Shown: positions 1 through 6,089 of the stretch, piece by piece
Position numbering within the stretch: the first letter of the stretch is position 1
How the letters are laid out: each line of letters starts with the position of its first letter
Source of the DNA: Candidatus Pacebacteria bacterium UBA1364
Lineage (GTDB): Bacteria > Patescibacteriota > Microgenomatia > UBA1400 > PJMF01
Assembly: GCA_002306345.1 (NCBI GenBank)
Contig: DBRQ01000006.1
Span: forward strand, 43,170 to 49,258
DNA length: 6,089 nucleotides
Direction of reading: 5' to 3'
Program-made: the position numbers and the translations under genes
Notes under the pieces: generated by a model
What the model was told of the DNA's origin: nothing
Databases searched by the model: none
The model's input: the letters and a program-made list of their open reading frames with translations, nothing else

Positions 1-2823
1 TTTGACACTTTATATGCCGAAGGTCAACGTCGCTATGTTGAATCGCTCAGTTCTTACGCGCGGCAATTTTTAGGCGTTATGGACAAACCAGACGTCGATC
101 AAATTGATGGTTTGTCACCAGCCATTTCTATTGATCAAAAAACCACTTCACATAATCCACGTTCCACTGTTGGTACTATTACCGAAATCTATGACTATTG
201 TCGTTTACTTTTTGCTAGAATAGGCCACCCACATTGCTATAATTGTGGCAAAGAAATTAGCACCCAAAGTATTGATCAAATTATTGGGCAAATTTTGAGC
301 CGCATTGAAAATAATTTTTTACAAGCAAAAAAGCCACCACAAAAAATCATGATTTTGTCACCTATAATTAAAGAAAGAAAAGGTGAATTCGATAAATTAT
401 TACAAAATTTAACCAAAAAGGGTTACAACAAAGCTAGAATTGATGGACAAATTTATAATCTTGATCAAGAGCTAAATCTTATTAAAACCAATAAACACAG
501 TATCGATGCTTTAGTTGATCGTTTAGTAATCACTCACGATCAATTGACTAACCCAAGCGAGTTGAGTAAATTAAAAAGTCGACTTAATCAATCAGTGGAA
601 GAAGCTTTGCGCTTAGCCAACGGTTTAGTCTTTGCCACTTGGGTCAACGATCCGAGTTTTAATTTCCCAGATAATCCCAAAGAAACACGAGATTTTCTTT
701 TTAGTGAAAATTTGGCCTGTAGCGACTGTGGCATTTCCTTAAAAGAATTGGAACCACGTTCCTTTTCCTTTAATGCTCCAGAGGGAGCGTGCCCCAATTG
801 CAACGGTCTTGGTTCAATTTTAAAAATTAACCCTGATAGAATTATTGCGCCCACTCTCACCATGAGTGAAGGAGCAGTGATCCCTTTTGCGCGAATGTTG
901 GCCAGTGAGGGTTGGTTTTCTAGGTTAGTTAAAATTGTGTTAAAAGACTACAATTGCGATTTTCGCTTAACCAAATGGCAAGATATGCCGAAAGAATTGC
1001 AGCATATTTTACTTTACGGCCATGAGAAAATTTATGATGTAGTCGGCGAAAATCGCTTTGGTCATATGACTAGTTATAAAAGCCAGTTTGAAGGTTTTAT
1101 CAAAAATTTAGAGCGTCGCTACAGTGAAACCGATAGTGAATTTATTCGTCGCGAAATTGGTCAATTCATGCACAAGGAAACCTGTCCCAGTTGCAATGGT
1201 GACCGCCTTAAACCAGAAGTTTTGTCCATTACCATTAATCAAATTAACATTGCTCAATTTAGTCAATTAACTATCGATCGTGCTTTGAAATGGATAGAAA
1301 AAATTGCAAGTCCGACTCAAAAAATTCTTTCAGATAAAGAATTGCAGATTGCTGATTCTATTTTGAAAGAAATTAAAACGCGACTACAGTTTTTATCTGC
1401 TGTAGGGCTTAATTACTTGACTATCGCTCGTGAAGCGGCCACACTAGCTGGTGGCGAAGCACAGAGAATTCGCTTAGCTTCACAAATTGGTACTGGGCTA
1501 ACTGGGGTACTTTATATTTTAGACGAACCAACCATCGGTTTACACCAAAGAGACAATCGTCGCTTAATTGCCACCTTGCAAGAGTTAAAAAAGAAGGGCA
1601 ATACTGTCATTGTGGTTGAACATGATCGAGATATCATGATGGCTGCCGACCACATTATTGATTTTGGCCCTAAGGCTGGTGAGGCTGGTGGTGAAATCAT
1701 TTTTGAGGGTTCTTATGAAGAAATTCTACAAGCTAAAAATTCTTTAACTGGTAAATATTTAGCTAGAAAAAAAGAAATTACTAGAACCAGGATCAAGCAG
1801 CCAAACTTTTTTGCTAAAAAAGCTAAAATTGTCATTAAAGGTGCCAAACATCATAATCTAAAAAATATTGATGTAGCAATCCCACTTAATACTTTAACTT
1901 GTATTACTGGTGTTTCTGGTTCTGGCAAATCAACACTTTTAAACAATGTTTTGCATAATAACTTGGCTAAATATCTTGGTTACACTTATGAAGGTAAACT
2001 AGCCGATCTTGAAAGTATCTCAGTCCCCACACAAGTCAAAAGACTGAGTATGATTGATCAAAGTCCTATCGGCAAAACTCCCAGATCAAATCCAGCTACT
2101 TACACCAAAATTTTTGACTATATTCGCCAAATTTTTGCACGGAGTAAAGATGCTGCGATGCGTGGCTACAAAATTGGCCGCTTTAGTTTTAACGTTAAAG
2201 GTGGACGATGTGAAGCTTGTCAGGGTGAGGGCCAAATTAAAATTGAAATGCAATTTTTACCTGATGTATACGTCCAATGTGATGTTTGTCATGGCCAACG
2301 CTATAATGAAGAAACTCTCCAAGTTTTATACCAAGATAAAAATATTGCTCAAGTTTTAGATTTAAGCATTGATGAGGCTAGTGAGTTTTTCAAAAATCAC
2401 AGTAATATTCGCCAAAAGTTACAAACTCTACAAGAAGTTGGTCTCGGCTATCTTAAACTTGGCCAGAGCGCCCCAACACTTAGCGGTGGTGAAGCCCAAC
2501 GTGTTAAATTAGCTAGAGAATTAAGTACTAGATCTCATGACCATGTTGTTTATTTATTAGATGAACCAACCACTGGTTTGCATTTTGCTGATATTCAAAA
2601 ATTACTCAACGTCTTGCATCAATTAGTAGAACAAGACAACACCGTCATTTTAATTGAACATAACTTAGACATTATTAAAAATGCCGATTGGATTATTGAT
2701 CTTGGCCCAGAGGGTGGAGAATACGGCGGTGAGGTAGTGGCTTACGGTACTCCAGAAGAAGTGGCTAAAAATCAGCAATCTTTCACTGGTCAATATTTAA
2801 AAGCAGAATTAAAACATAATTAA
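1..2823 (+). CDS. uvrA: UvrA, excinuclease ABC subunit A (5'-partial; start upstream of window)
   Basis: UvrA is the cytoplasmic dimeric ABC-type ATPase that recognises DNA lesions and loads UvrB in nucleotide excision repair. The frame is open from base 1, whose first codons (FDTLYAEGQRRYVES) match UvrA just after the first Walker A motif. By memory of E. coli UvrA, about 41 residues are therefore missing, and the ATG at 79 is internal. Visible in order: Q-loop region with SPAISIDQK and NPRSTVGT (115-174); CYNC (235-246); UvrB-binding region with SPIIKERKGE (~358-387); zinc pairs CSDC (718-729) and CPNC (790-801); CPSC (1183-1194); first ABC signature, LAGGEAQR (from 1444); Walker B LDEPTIGLH (~1519-1545); second Walker A GVSGSGKST (1909-1935); zinc pairs CEAC (2209-2220) and CDVC (2278-2289), 19 residues apart; second signature LSGGEAQR (from 2479); Walker B LDEPTTGLH (~2557-2583); VILIEHN H-loop. 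The 940 codons here suggest ~981 residues in full, slightly long for the family. Stop TAA. Identity is very secure. Confidence 0.98.
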   Translation, partial: FDTLYAEGQRRYVESLSSYARQFLGVMDKPDVDQIDGLSPAISIDQKTTSHNPRSTVGTITEIYDYCRLLFARIGHPHCYNCGKEISTQSIDQIIGQILSRIENNFLQAKKPPQKIMILSPIIKERKGEFDKLLQNLTKKGYNKARIDGQIYNLDQELNLIKTNKHSIDALVDRLVITHDQLTNPSELSKLKSRLNQSVEEALRLANGLVFATWVNDPSFNFPDNPKETRDFLFSENLACSDCGISLKELEPRSFSFNAPEGACPNCNGLGSILKINPDRIIAPTLTMSEGAVIPFARMLASEGWFSRLVKIVLKDYNCDFRLTKWQDMPKELQHILLYGHEKIYDVVGENRFGHMTSYKSQFEGFIKNLERRYSETDSEFIRREIGQFMHKETCPSCNGDRLKPEVLSITINQINIAQFSQLTIDRALKWIEKIASPTQKILSDKELQIADSILKEIKTRLQFLSAVGLNYLTIAREAATLAGGEAQRIRLASQIGTGLTGVLYILDEPTIGLHQRDNRRLIATLQELKKKGNTVIVVEHDRDIMMAADHIIDFGPKAGEAGGEIIFEGSYEEILQAKNSLTGKYLARKKEITRTRIKQPNFFAKKAKIVIKGAKHHNLKNIDVAIPLNTLTCITGVSGSGKSTLLNNVLHNNLAKYLGYTYEGKLADLESISVPTQVKRLSMIDQSPIGKTPRSNPATYTKIFDYIRQIFARSKDAAMRGYKIGRFSFNVKGGRCEACQGEGQIKIEMQFLPDVYVQCDVCHGQRYNEETLQVLYQDKNIAQVLDLSIDEASEFFKNHSNIRQKLQTLQEVGLGYLKLGQSAPTLSGGEAQRVKLARELSTRSHDHVVYLLDEPTTGLHFADIQKLLNVLHQLVEQDNTVILIEHNLDIIKNADWIIDLGPEGGEYGGEVVAYGTPEEVAKNQQSFTGQYLKAELKHN

Positions 2824-2831
2824 GCCAAAAT

Positions 2832-2835
2832 AAGG
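2832..2835 (+). promoter_or_regulatory. Weak Shine-Dalgarno-like AAGG upstream of the transglutaminase-like gene
   Basis: AAGG lies in the short gap after the uvrA stop. It is 11 nt before the GTG at 2847 and 14 nt before the ATG at 2850, a little far for ideal spacing. It is the only purine core in the gap and sits just upstream of the start-codon hairpin. It does not clearly choose between the two starts, and the call is tentative. Confidence 0.35.
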
Positions 2836-2838
2836 TAA

Positions 2839-2858
2839 AATGAGCAGTGATGCTCATT
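2839..2858 (+). promoter_or_regulatory. Hairpin over the translation start of the transglutaminase-like gene
   Basis: A perfect 8-bp inverted repeat (AATGAGCA / TGCTCATT) encloses the loop GTGA, which as RNA is a GNRA-type tetraloop. The GTG start codon (2847-2849) fills the first three loop bases, and the adjacent in-frame ATG (2850-2852) spans the loop and the 3' arm. The structure is read directly from the sequence; its function is inferred. It could dampen initiation or expose the start in the loop. On the + strand no run of T follows at once (TTGCTTTG), so it is a poor intrinsic terminator. On the - strand a T-rich stretch follows, but no - strand gene is seen here. Confidence 0.55.
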
Positions 2859-2957
2859 GCTTTGATCAAAAAATTAAAGTGTTTTTGGTTTTTAAATGTT
2901 TTTGTTTTTATTTTATTTTTTTTAACTAGTTCTCTGCAAGCTATAACTGCTCAAGCT
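2847..2957 (+). other. Signal peptide of the transglutaminase-like protein
   Basis: Lysines at residues 8, 9 and 11 precede a hydrophobic core rich in Phe, Leu and Val (residues ~12-30). The region ends in A-Q-A (35-37) followed by VDP, a usual signal peptidase I site; an earlier cut after Ala32 is possible. The Phe-rich core makes the coding strand markedly T-rich at 2881-2926. Confidence 0.8.
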
Positions 2958-4934
2958 GTCGATCCTCAAATTGAGGATGCTACACAAAAGCAGATTCAAA
3001 ATAATACCGAAATTCAAGATGGTTCAGAAAATTTTGAAATCAATTTACATAGTACCTACACCGTAACCGCCACTGGTAAAACTATTGTTGAACAAAAATT
3101 TTTGATTAAAAACAAAAATCCAGAATTATTTGTCAACAAATACGGCATTGTCGTCAGTTCCACTAGCATCGACGACGTCAGCGTTAGCCACAATGGTAAA
3201 ACTCTTAACAGCTCAGTTAGCAAACAAAAAGGACAAACGAGTATTGGCGTCACTTTTGACGAGAAAGTAGTTGGCGAGGGCAAAACTAATGAATTAATCA
3301 TTCGCTACACTGATCAAGATATTGCTTTAATTAGCGGCAAAATTTTGGAAGTAAATATTCCCAAACTTTCTGATCATTATCAATACAAAAATTATCAATT
3401 AGAACTGCGCGTTCCCAGTATTTTTGAAACCCCCAGCCGCATTAGTCCTGATAATTTCACTCTTAAACAAGAAGCCGATTACAATGTCATCACCTATGAC
3501 AATCTTCAAGATCAATCCATTAGCGCTATTTTTGGTAATCAGCAAATTTTTGACCTTAAGTTAAATTACTACCTCAATAATCCTACCAGCCAAAATGCTT
3601 TAACTCAAATTACCTTACCGCCAGAAACACCTGTTCAAAAAGTTTATTATCTTAATCTTGATCCCATGCCCAAAAACATCAAGGAAGATCAAGATGGCAA
3701 TTTTATTGCCACTTACGAAATCCCCGCTAACAACTCTTTTAATGTCGAACTTTTTGCTCAAGTTATGCTAACTCTTAGACCAGATGAAAACATTCCTTTT
3801 AGCCCAGTTTTAAGAGAACAAGTGGCAGAACAAAAATTTTGGGAAATTACTGACCCAGAATTAATAAAAGCGGCGGAAAATCTCAATAGTATCAAAGATA
3901 TTTATGATTTTACTGTCGAACAACTTAATTACACTAAAGAACCACTCACCCAAAATTTTGAGCGCCTAGGGGCGGTGGCCGCGCTAAAAGAGGAGAATAA
4001 AAATAACGCCACTTGTCAAGAATTCACTGATTTATTTATTGCCTTATCTAGACAAAAAAACATTGCTACTCGCCGCATAGTTGGTATTGCTTATTCTAAC
4101 AATGAAGAATTGCGACCAAGTAATTTAGAGGCCGACATTTTACATACTTGGCCAGAATATTATGATCAAGAAAAAAAAGCTTGGGTGCAAATTGATCCTA
4201 CTTGGGAAGATACTACGGGTGGAGTTGACTATTTTAATCATTTTGACCTAAACCATATTGCCTTAGCAATTAATGGCGTTTCAAGCACTCTTCCTTATCC
4301 AGCAGGAGCTTATTCTGGTAATAGTGATGAAAAAAATAAAAAAGTTTACTTAGATTTTTCCAAAGAAGAATTTGCACAGATAAACCCTAGTTTAGAAATT
4401 AATTTATTTAATAAAAAATTTTACGGACTTAATATTCCAGGGAGTTATAATCTTGAAATATTTAACAAAACTGGCAGAGTTTGGTACTTTTCCGATATTC
4501 AAATTACTAGTGAGCAAACGGAAATTGTCCTTGATCAAAACAGCAAAATTCAAAAAATTTTACCTTTTTCTAGAATTGTTTTACCTATTACCGTTTATAA
4601 TAAGAGTGGACAATTTGGGCAAAAGTCCACAATTAAAGTAACAAGCATGCTCAAAGAGGGCCAAATAACAAGCAATGAGTTCGAAGTCAGTTCCAAGTTC
4701 CAGATCGCCGTCACTGATCATAAAAAAATCATTTGCTTGGGAGGCGGACTTATCATCCTTACCCTCTGCACCGGGAGTTTATTCCTTCTTGGACGCAAAC
4801 TCGCAAATTCTTTACGTAGGAAAGGCCAAAAACTTGAAGAAGAGAGTCACAAGCTACAAGAACTCTCCACTGCTCTCAAAGAAAATCAAAAAAATGACGG
4901 AACTGGCCCACAGAGTGGAGTATCAGGTTCTTGA
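2847..4934 (+). CDS. Secreted, C-terminally membrane-anchored transglutaminase-like (papain-fold) protein
   Basis: A 695-residue protein with a transglutaminase-like cysteine protease fold; members of this superfamily act as peptidases, amidases or crosslinkers, and the substrate here is unknown. Residues 1-37 form a signal peptide: KK-LK, a Phe-rich hydrophobic core, then ITAQA with a likely cut after Ala37. Residues ~60-330 are beta-rich and unrecognised. The catalytic domain (~335-490) carries the expected triad: Cys390 in NATCQEFTDLF, His433 in LHTWPEYYD and Asp450 in QIDPTW. A second beta domain (~515-620) follows, then a transmembrane helix (~627-648). The basic segment after it (RK, RRK) puts the C-terminus inside, so the enzyme should face outward. 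The start is GTG 2847 or ATG 2850, adjacent and in frame, 23 or 26 nt after uvrA. The last 260 nt overlap uvrC in another frame and encode the whole anchor. Family assignment is strong; biological role is unknown. Confidence 0.9.
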   Translation: MMLIALIKKLKCFWFLNVFVFILFFLTSSLQAITAQAVDPQIEDATQKQIQNNTEIQDGSENFEINLHSTYTVTATGKTIVEQKFLIKNKNPELFVNKYGIVVSSTSIDDVSVSHNGKTLNSSVSKQKGQTSIGVTFDEKVVGEGKTNELIIRYTDQDIALISGKILEVNIPKLSDHYQYKNYQLELRVPSIFETPSRISPDNFTLKQEADYNVITYDNLQDQSISAIFGNQQIFDLKLNYYLNNPTSQNALTQITLPPETPVQKVYYLNLDPMPKNIKEDQDGNFIATYEIPANNSFNVELFAQVMLTLRPDENIPFSPVLREQVAEQKFWEITDPELIKAAENLNSIKDIYDFTVEQLNYTKEPLTQNFERLGAVAALKEENKNNATCQEFTDLFIALSRQKNIATRRIVGIAYSNNEELRPSNLEADILHTWPEYYDQEKKAWVQIDPTWEDTTGGVDYFNHFDLNHIALAINGVSSTLPYPAGAYSGNSDEKNKKVYLDFSKEEFAQINPSLEINLFNKKFYGLNIPGSYNLEIFNKTGRVWYFSDIQITSEQTEIVLDQNSKIQKILPFSRIVLPITVYNKSGQFGQKSTIKVTSMLKEGQITSNEFEVSSKFQIAVTDHKKIICLGGGLIILTLCTGSLFLLGRKLANSLRRKGQKLEEESHKLQELSTALKENQKNDGTGPQSGVSGS
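4653..4660 (+). promoter_or_regulatory. Possible Shine-Dalgarno (AAAGAGGG) for uvrC, inside the upstream gene
   Basis: AAAGAGGG resembles a ribosome binding site but ends 14 nt before the uvrC ATG at 4675, longer than the usual spacing. It lies within codons of the transglutaminase-like gene. Ribosomes already translating the upstream gene may help initiation at uvrC. Weak call. Confidence 0.3.
4675..4934 (+). other. 260-nt dual-coding region: UvrC N-terminus and membrane anchor of the transglutaminase-like protein
   Basis: Two + strand frames are coding here. In the uvrC frame the region gives residues 1-86, including the GIY-YIG tyrosines (Y36, Y47) and Arg57. In the frame of the upstream gene it gives residues ~611-695: the transmembrane helix (~627-648), the basic stop-transfer segment and a charged tail with a possible short coiled coil (~658-682). 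The second codon position of the anchor frame is the first position of uvrC codons, so a T-rich hydrophobic helix pushes UvrC toward codons starting with T (Ser, Leu, Phe, Tyr, Trp), which is what is seen. By hand count GC is 114/260 (~44%), against 89/300 (~30%) just before and 82/240 (~34%) at 4981-5220. Confidence 0.85.
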
Positions 4935-6045
4935 TAATGAAATTGAGGCTCTCTTAATTGAAGCCGAATTGATTAAAGCCCATCAGCCATATTTTAATAG
5001 TCGCCTCAAAGATGATAAATCTAATATTTATCTTTTAATCAGCAAAGAAGATTTCCCTAAGGTTCTACGAGTGCGTAGGACTGATTTAAATAAAAAAATT
5101 TACCAACAAAAACTGGCACTTTTTGGCCCTTTTGCTAGCGCTAGCCAGCTTAATGAATTGCTCAAAATTATTCGTCCTATTTTTCAATGGTGCAATCAAG
5201 GACCAAGAAAAGATGGTAAAGCCTGCTTTTACGCTCATCTTGATCTTTGTTCAGGCGCTTGCTGTCAAAAAATTAGCAAAGAGAATTACCAAAAAGATAT
5301 CCATCGGCTTATCGCTTTTCTCAAAGGACAAAAAAAATTTTTGCTTGAAGAACTAAAAACAGAAATGCTTGCTTTTGCCAAAGCAGAAGACTTTGAAAAA
5401 GCTCAGATAATTAAAAATAAAATTGATTTGATTAAAGAAATTACCAGTAGTCAATATAAATTAAAATCAGACATTATTTTGCCAAATTTTAAACAAGCAG
5501 AAACTCAAGAGGCTCTGGTGCACCTACGACATATTCTTCATCAAGAAGGTGTCACTTGTAGTCAGCAACAATTTCACCGTATTGAAGGTTATGACGTGAG
5601 TAATACCATGGGCCAGCAGGCAACTGTTTCCATGGTAGTCCTTCAAGATGGACAAATTGCTAAAAATGAATATAAATTTTTTAAAATTCGTTCGCTAAAC
5701 ACGCCCAATGACTACGGCATGCTGCAAGAAGCTATTAAAAGAAGACAAAATCATCCGGAGTGGGGTAAAGCTGATTTATTAATGATTGATGGGGGTAAAG
5801 GTCAAGTCAGAGCAATCGCCAAAATTTGTAAAATGAAAGTACCTGTCATTGGTTTGGTCAAAAATCCTGACCGTCTGGTCATTAGCATGCAAAATCCTGA
5901 TAAAAAGGATGGTTTATCAACGAAAATTATTTCACTACAAGCAGAACATCCCACCCTTAAAATGCTGCAAAAATTGCGTGACGAAGCCCACCGTTTTGCC
6001 AAAAAACAACATACTCGACTTAGAGAGAAAAAGCTTCTACAATGA
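4675..6045 (+). CDS. uvrC: UvrC, excinuclease ABC subunit C (reduced form without HhH tail)
   Basis: UvrC is the dual-incision nuclease that cuts both sides of a lesion bound by UvrB. It has 456 residues, against ~560-610 usually. GIY-YIG domain (~25-110): Y36 in PGVY, Y47 in LYVGKAK, R57, E96 and N108 match the catalytic set of Thermotoga UvrC. Cysteines C173, C184, C192 and C196 (spacing X10, X7, X3) match the iron-sulfur ligands known from E. coli UvrC. UVR helix pair ~225-256 (AKAEDFEKAQ). RNase H-like domain ~300-447 with the triad D307 (EGYDVSN), D372 (MIDGGKGQ) and H439 (RDEAHRF). The protein ends 15 residues after HRF, so the tandem helix-hairpin-helix DNA-binding domain is absent, and the UVR-to-nuclease linker is ~85-90 residues shorter than in Thermotoga. 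The remaining 44 nt encode no HhH in any frame. ATG 4675 is the only usable start: an in-frame TAA lies at 4666, and no later ATG, GTG or TTG precedes the GIY motif. All catalytic residues are kept, so it is likely active. Confidence 0.96.
   Translation: MSSKSVPSSRSPSLIIKKSFAWEADLSSLPSAPGVYSFLDANSQILYVGKAKNLKKRVTSYKNSPLLSKKIKKMTELAHRVEYQVLDNEIEALLIEAELIKAHQPYFNSRLKDDKSNIYLLISKEDFPKVLRVRRTDLNKKIYQQKLALFGPFASASQLNELLKIIRPIFQWCNQGPRKDGKACFYAHLDLCSGACCQKISKENYQKDIHRLIAFLKGQKKFLLEELKTEMLAFAKAEDFEKAQIIKNKIDLIKEITSSQYKLKSDIILPNFKQAETQEALVHLRHILHQEGVTCSQQQFHRIEGYDVSNTMGQQATVSMVVLQDGQIAKNEYKFFKIRSLNTPNDYGMLQEAIKRRQNHPEWGKADLLMIDGGKGQVRAIAKICKMKVPVIGLVKNPDRLVISMQNPDKKDGLSTKIISLQAEHPTLKMLQKLRDEAHRFAKKQHTRLREKKLLQ
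4725..4790 (+). other. C-terminal transmembrane helix of the transglutaminase-like protein
   Basis: Residues ~627-648 run from KIICLGGG through LIILTL to LFLLG, about 22 uncharged, mostly hydrophobic residues. They are preceded by DHKK and followed by RK and RRK. The positive charge afterwards predicts a type I topology, with the enzyme outside and a ~47-residue tail inside. The helix is encoded wholly within uvrC. Confidence 0.75.
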
Positions 6046-6089
6046 GAGTAGAGTAAAGTAATTTTGTGTTTAAAGTAATCAAGTTTTGT
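6046..6089. other. Short 3' stretch after uvrC with no gene
   Basis: 44 AT-rich bases up to the window edge. No hairpin plus T-run terminator and no convincing promoter is seen. TAAAGTAAT occurs twice with 17-nt spacing (6054-6062 and 6071-6079), which may be chance in such AT-rich DNA. Confidence 0.5.

Noticed and set aside
588..863. Minus-strand open frames within uvrA, the transglutaminase-like gene and uvrC (588-863, 1512-1700, 3056-3301, 5802-6002)
   Set aside because: All are antisense shadows of well-supported genes, with no recognisable motifs.
2054..2359. Plus-strand alternate frames at 2054-2359, 4453-4641, 5123-5356 and 5849-6061
   Set aside because: Each lies inside a conserved gene in another frame and lacks any recognisable domain, unlike the 4675-4934 overlap, where both frames carry interpretable protein features.
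79..2823. ATG at 79 as the start of uvrA
   Set aside because: The codons before it (1-78) encode conserved UvrA residues directly following the Walker A region, so the gene begins upstream of the window.
2841..2856. Intrinsic terminator after uvrA
   Set aside because: The hairpin is not followed by a T-run on the + strand, and the next gene starts inside it; read-through is more likely.
2840..2929. 29-codon frame starting at the ATG inside the hairpin 5' arm, 4 nt after AAGG
   Set aside because: It is short and Phe/Cys-rich only because it reads the T-rich signal peptide region out of frame; no recognisable product. A regulatory leader role cannot be excluded but has no support.
132..4720. 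About ten copies of the palindrome TGATCA, more than expected from base composition
   Set aside because: Most are in-frame GAT-CAA codons for Asp-Gln, so protein sequence and codon choice explain them; no positional pattern was seen.
4722..4728. Run of seven A as a slippage site that would fuse the transglutaminase-like protein to UvrC
   Set aside because: Loss of one A would join the frames, but UvrC has its own ATG just upstream, and a secreted nuclease fusion makes little sense. The correct transmembrane helix in the unshifted frame also argues against it.
1..6089. Recoded TGA (Gly) as in some Patescibacteria
   Set aside because: No in-frame TGA replaces a conserved Gly in uvrA or uvrC, and the TGA codons at 4932 and 6043 act as natural ends; standard code suffices.

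Overview
The window is a compact, AT-rich bacterial segment with three genes on the + strand and almost no intergenic space. In order they are the body of uvrA (its first ~41 codons lie upstream of the window), a gene for an exported and membrane-anchored transglutaminase-like protein, and a reduced uvrC. TGA is used as a stop twice and never occurs inside the conserved uvrA frame, so the standard bacterial code fits. The low GC, tight packing and trimmed UvrC recall Patescibacteria (CPR), perhaps Microgenomates-like. This is inference only, because no rRNA or other marker is present.

Layout: 1-2823 is uvrA (UvrABC damage recognition ATPase). A 23-nt gap follows, and a perfect 8-bp hairpin with a GTGA tetraloop sits over the start codon of the next gene. 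2847-4934 is the transglutaminase-like gene: signal peptide, beta-rich ectodomain, Cys-His-Asp catalytic domain, beta domain, then a C-terminal transmembrane helix and a short charged tail. 4675-6045 is uvrC: GIY-YIG nuclease, four-cysteine cluster, UVR helix pair and RNase H-like nuclease, but no helix-hairpin-helix (HhH) tail and a much shortened linker. 6046-6089 holds no gene.

The most notable feature is the 260-nt out-of-frame overlap (4675-4934) between the transglutaminase-like gene and uvrC. It cannot be removed by choosing another uvrC start: an in-frame TAA lies 9 nt upstream of the ATG, and no ATG, GTG or TTG occurs downstream before the GIY motif. The same bases encode much of the GIY-YIG nuclease fold of UvrC and, in the other frame, the whole C-terminal membrane anchor and tail of the transglutaminase-like protein. 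By hand count its GC is ~44%, against ~30-34% in the flanks, as expected where two proteins constrain the same DNA.

UvrA and UvrC act together in nucleotide excision repair (UvrA finds damage and loads UvrB; UvrC cuts on both sides). The middle gene has no known part in repair. The arrangement looks like one transcription unit in which uvrC translation is probably tied to translation of the gene before it.
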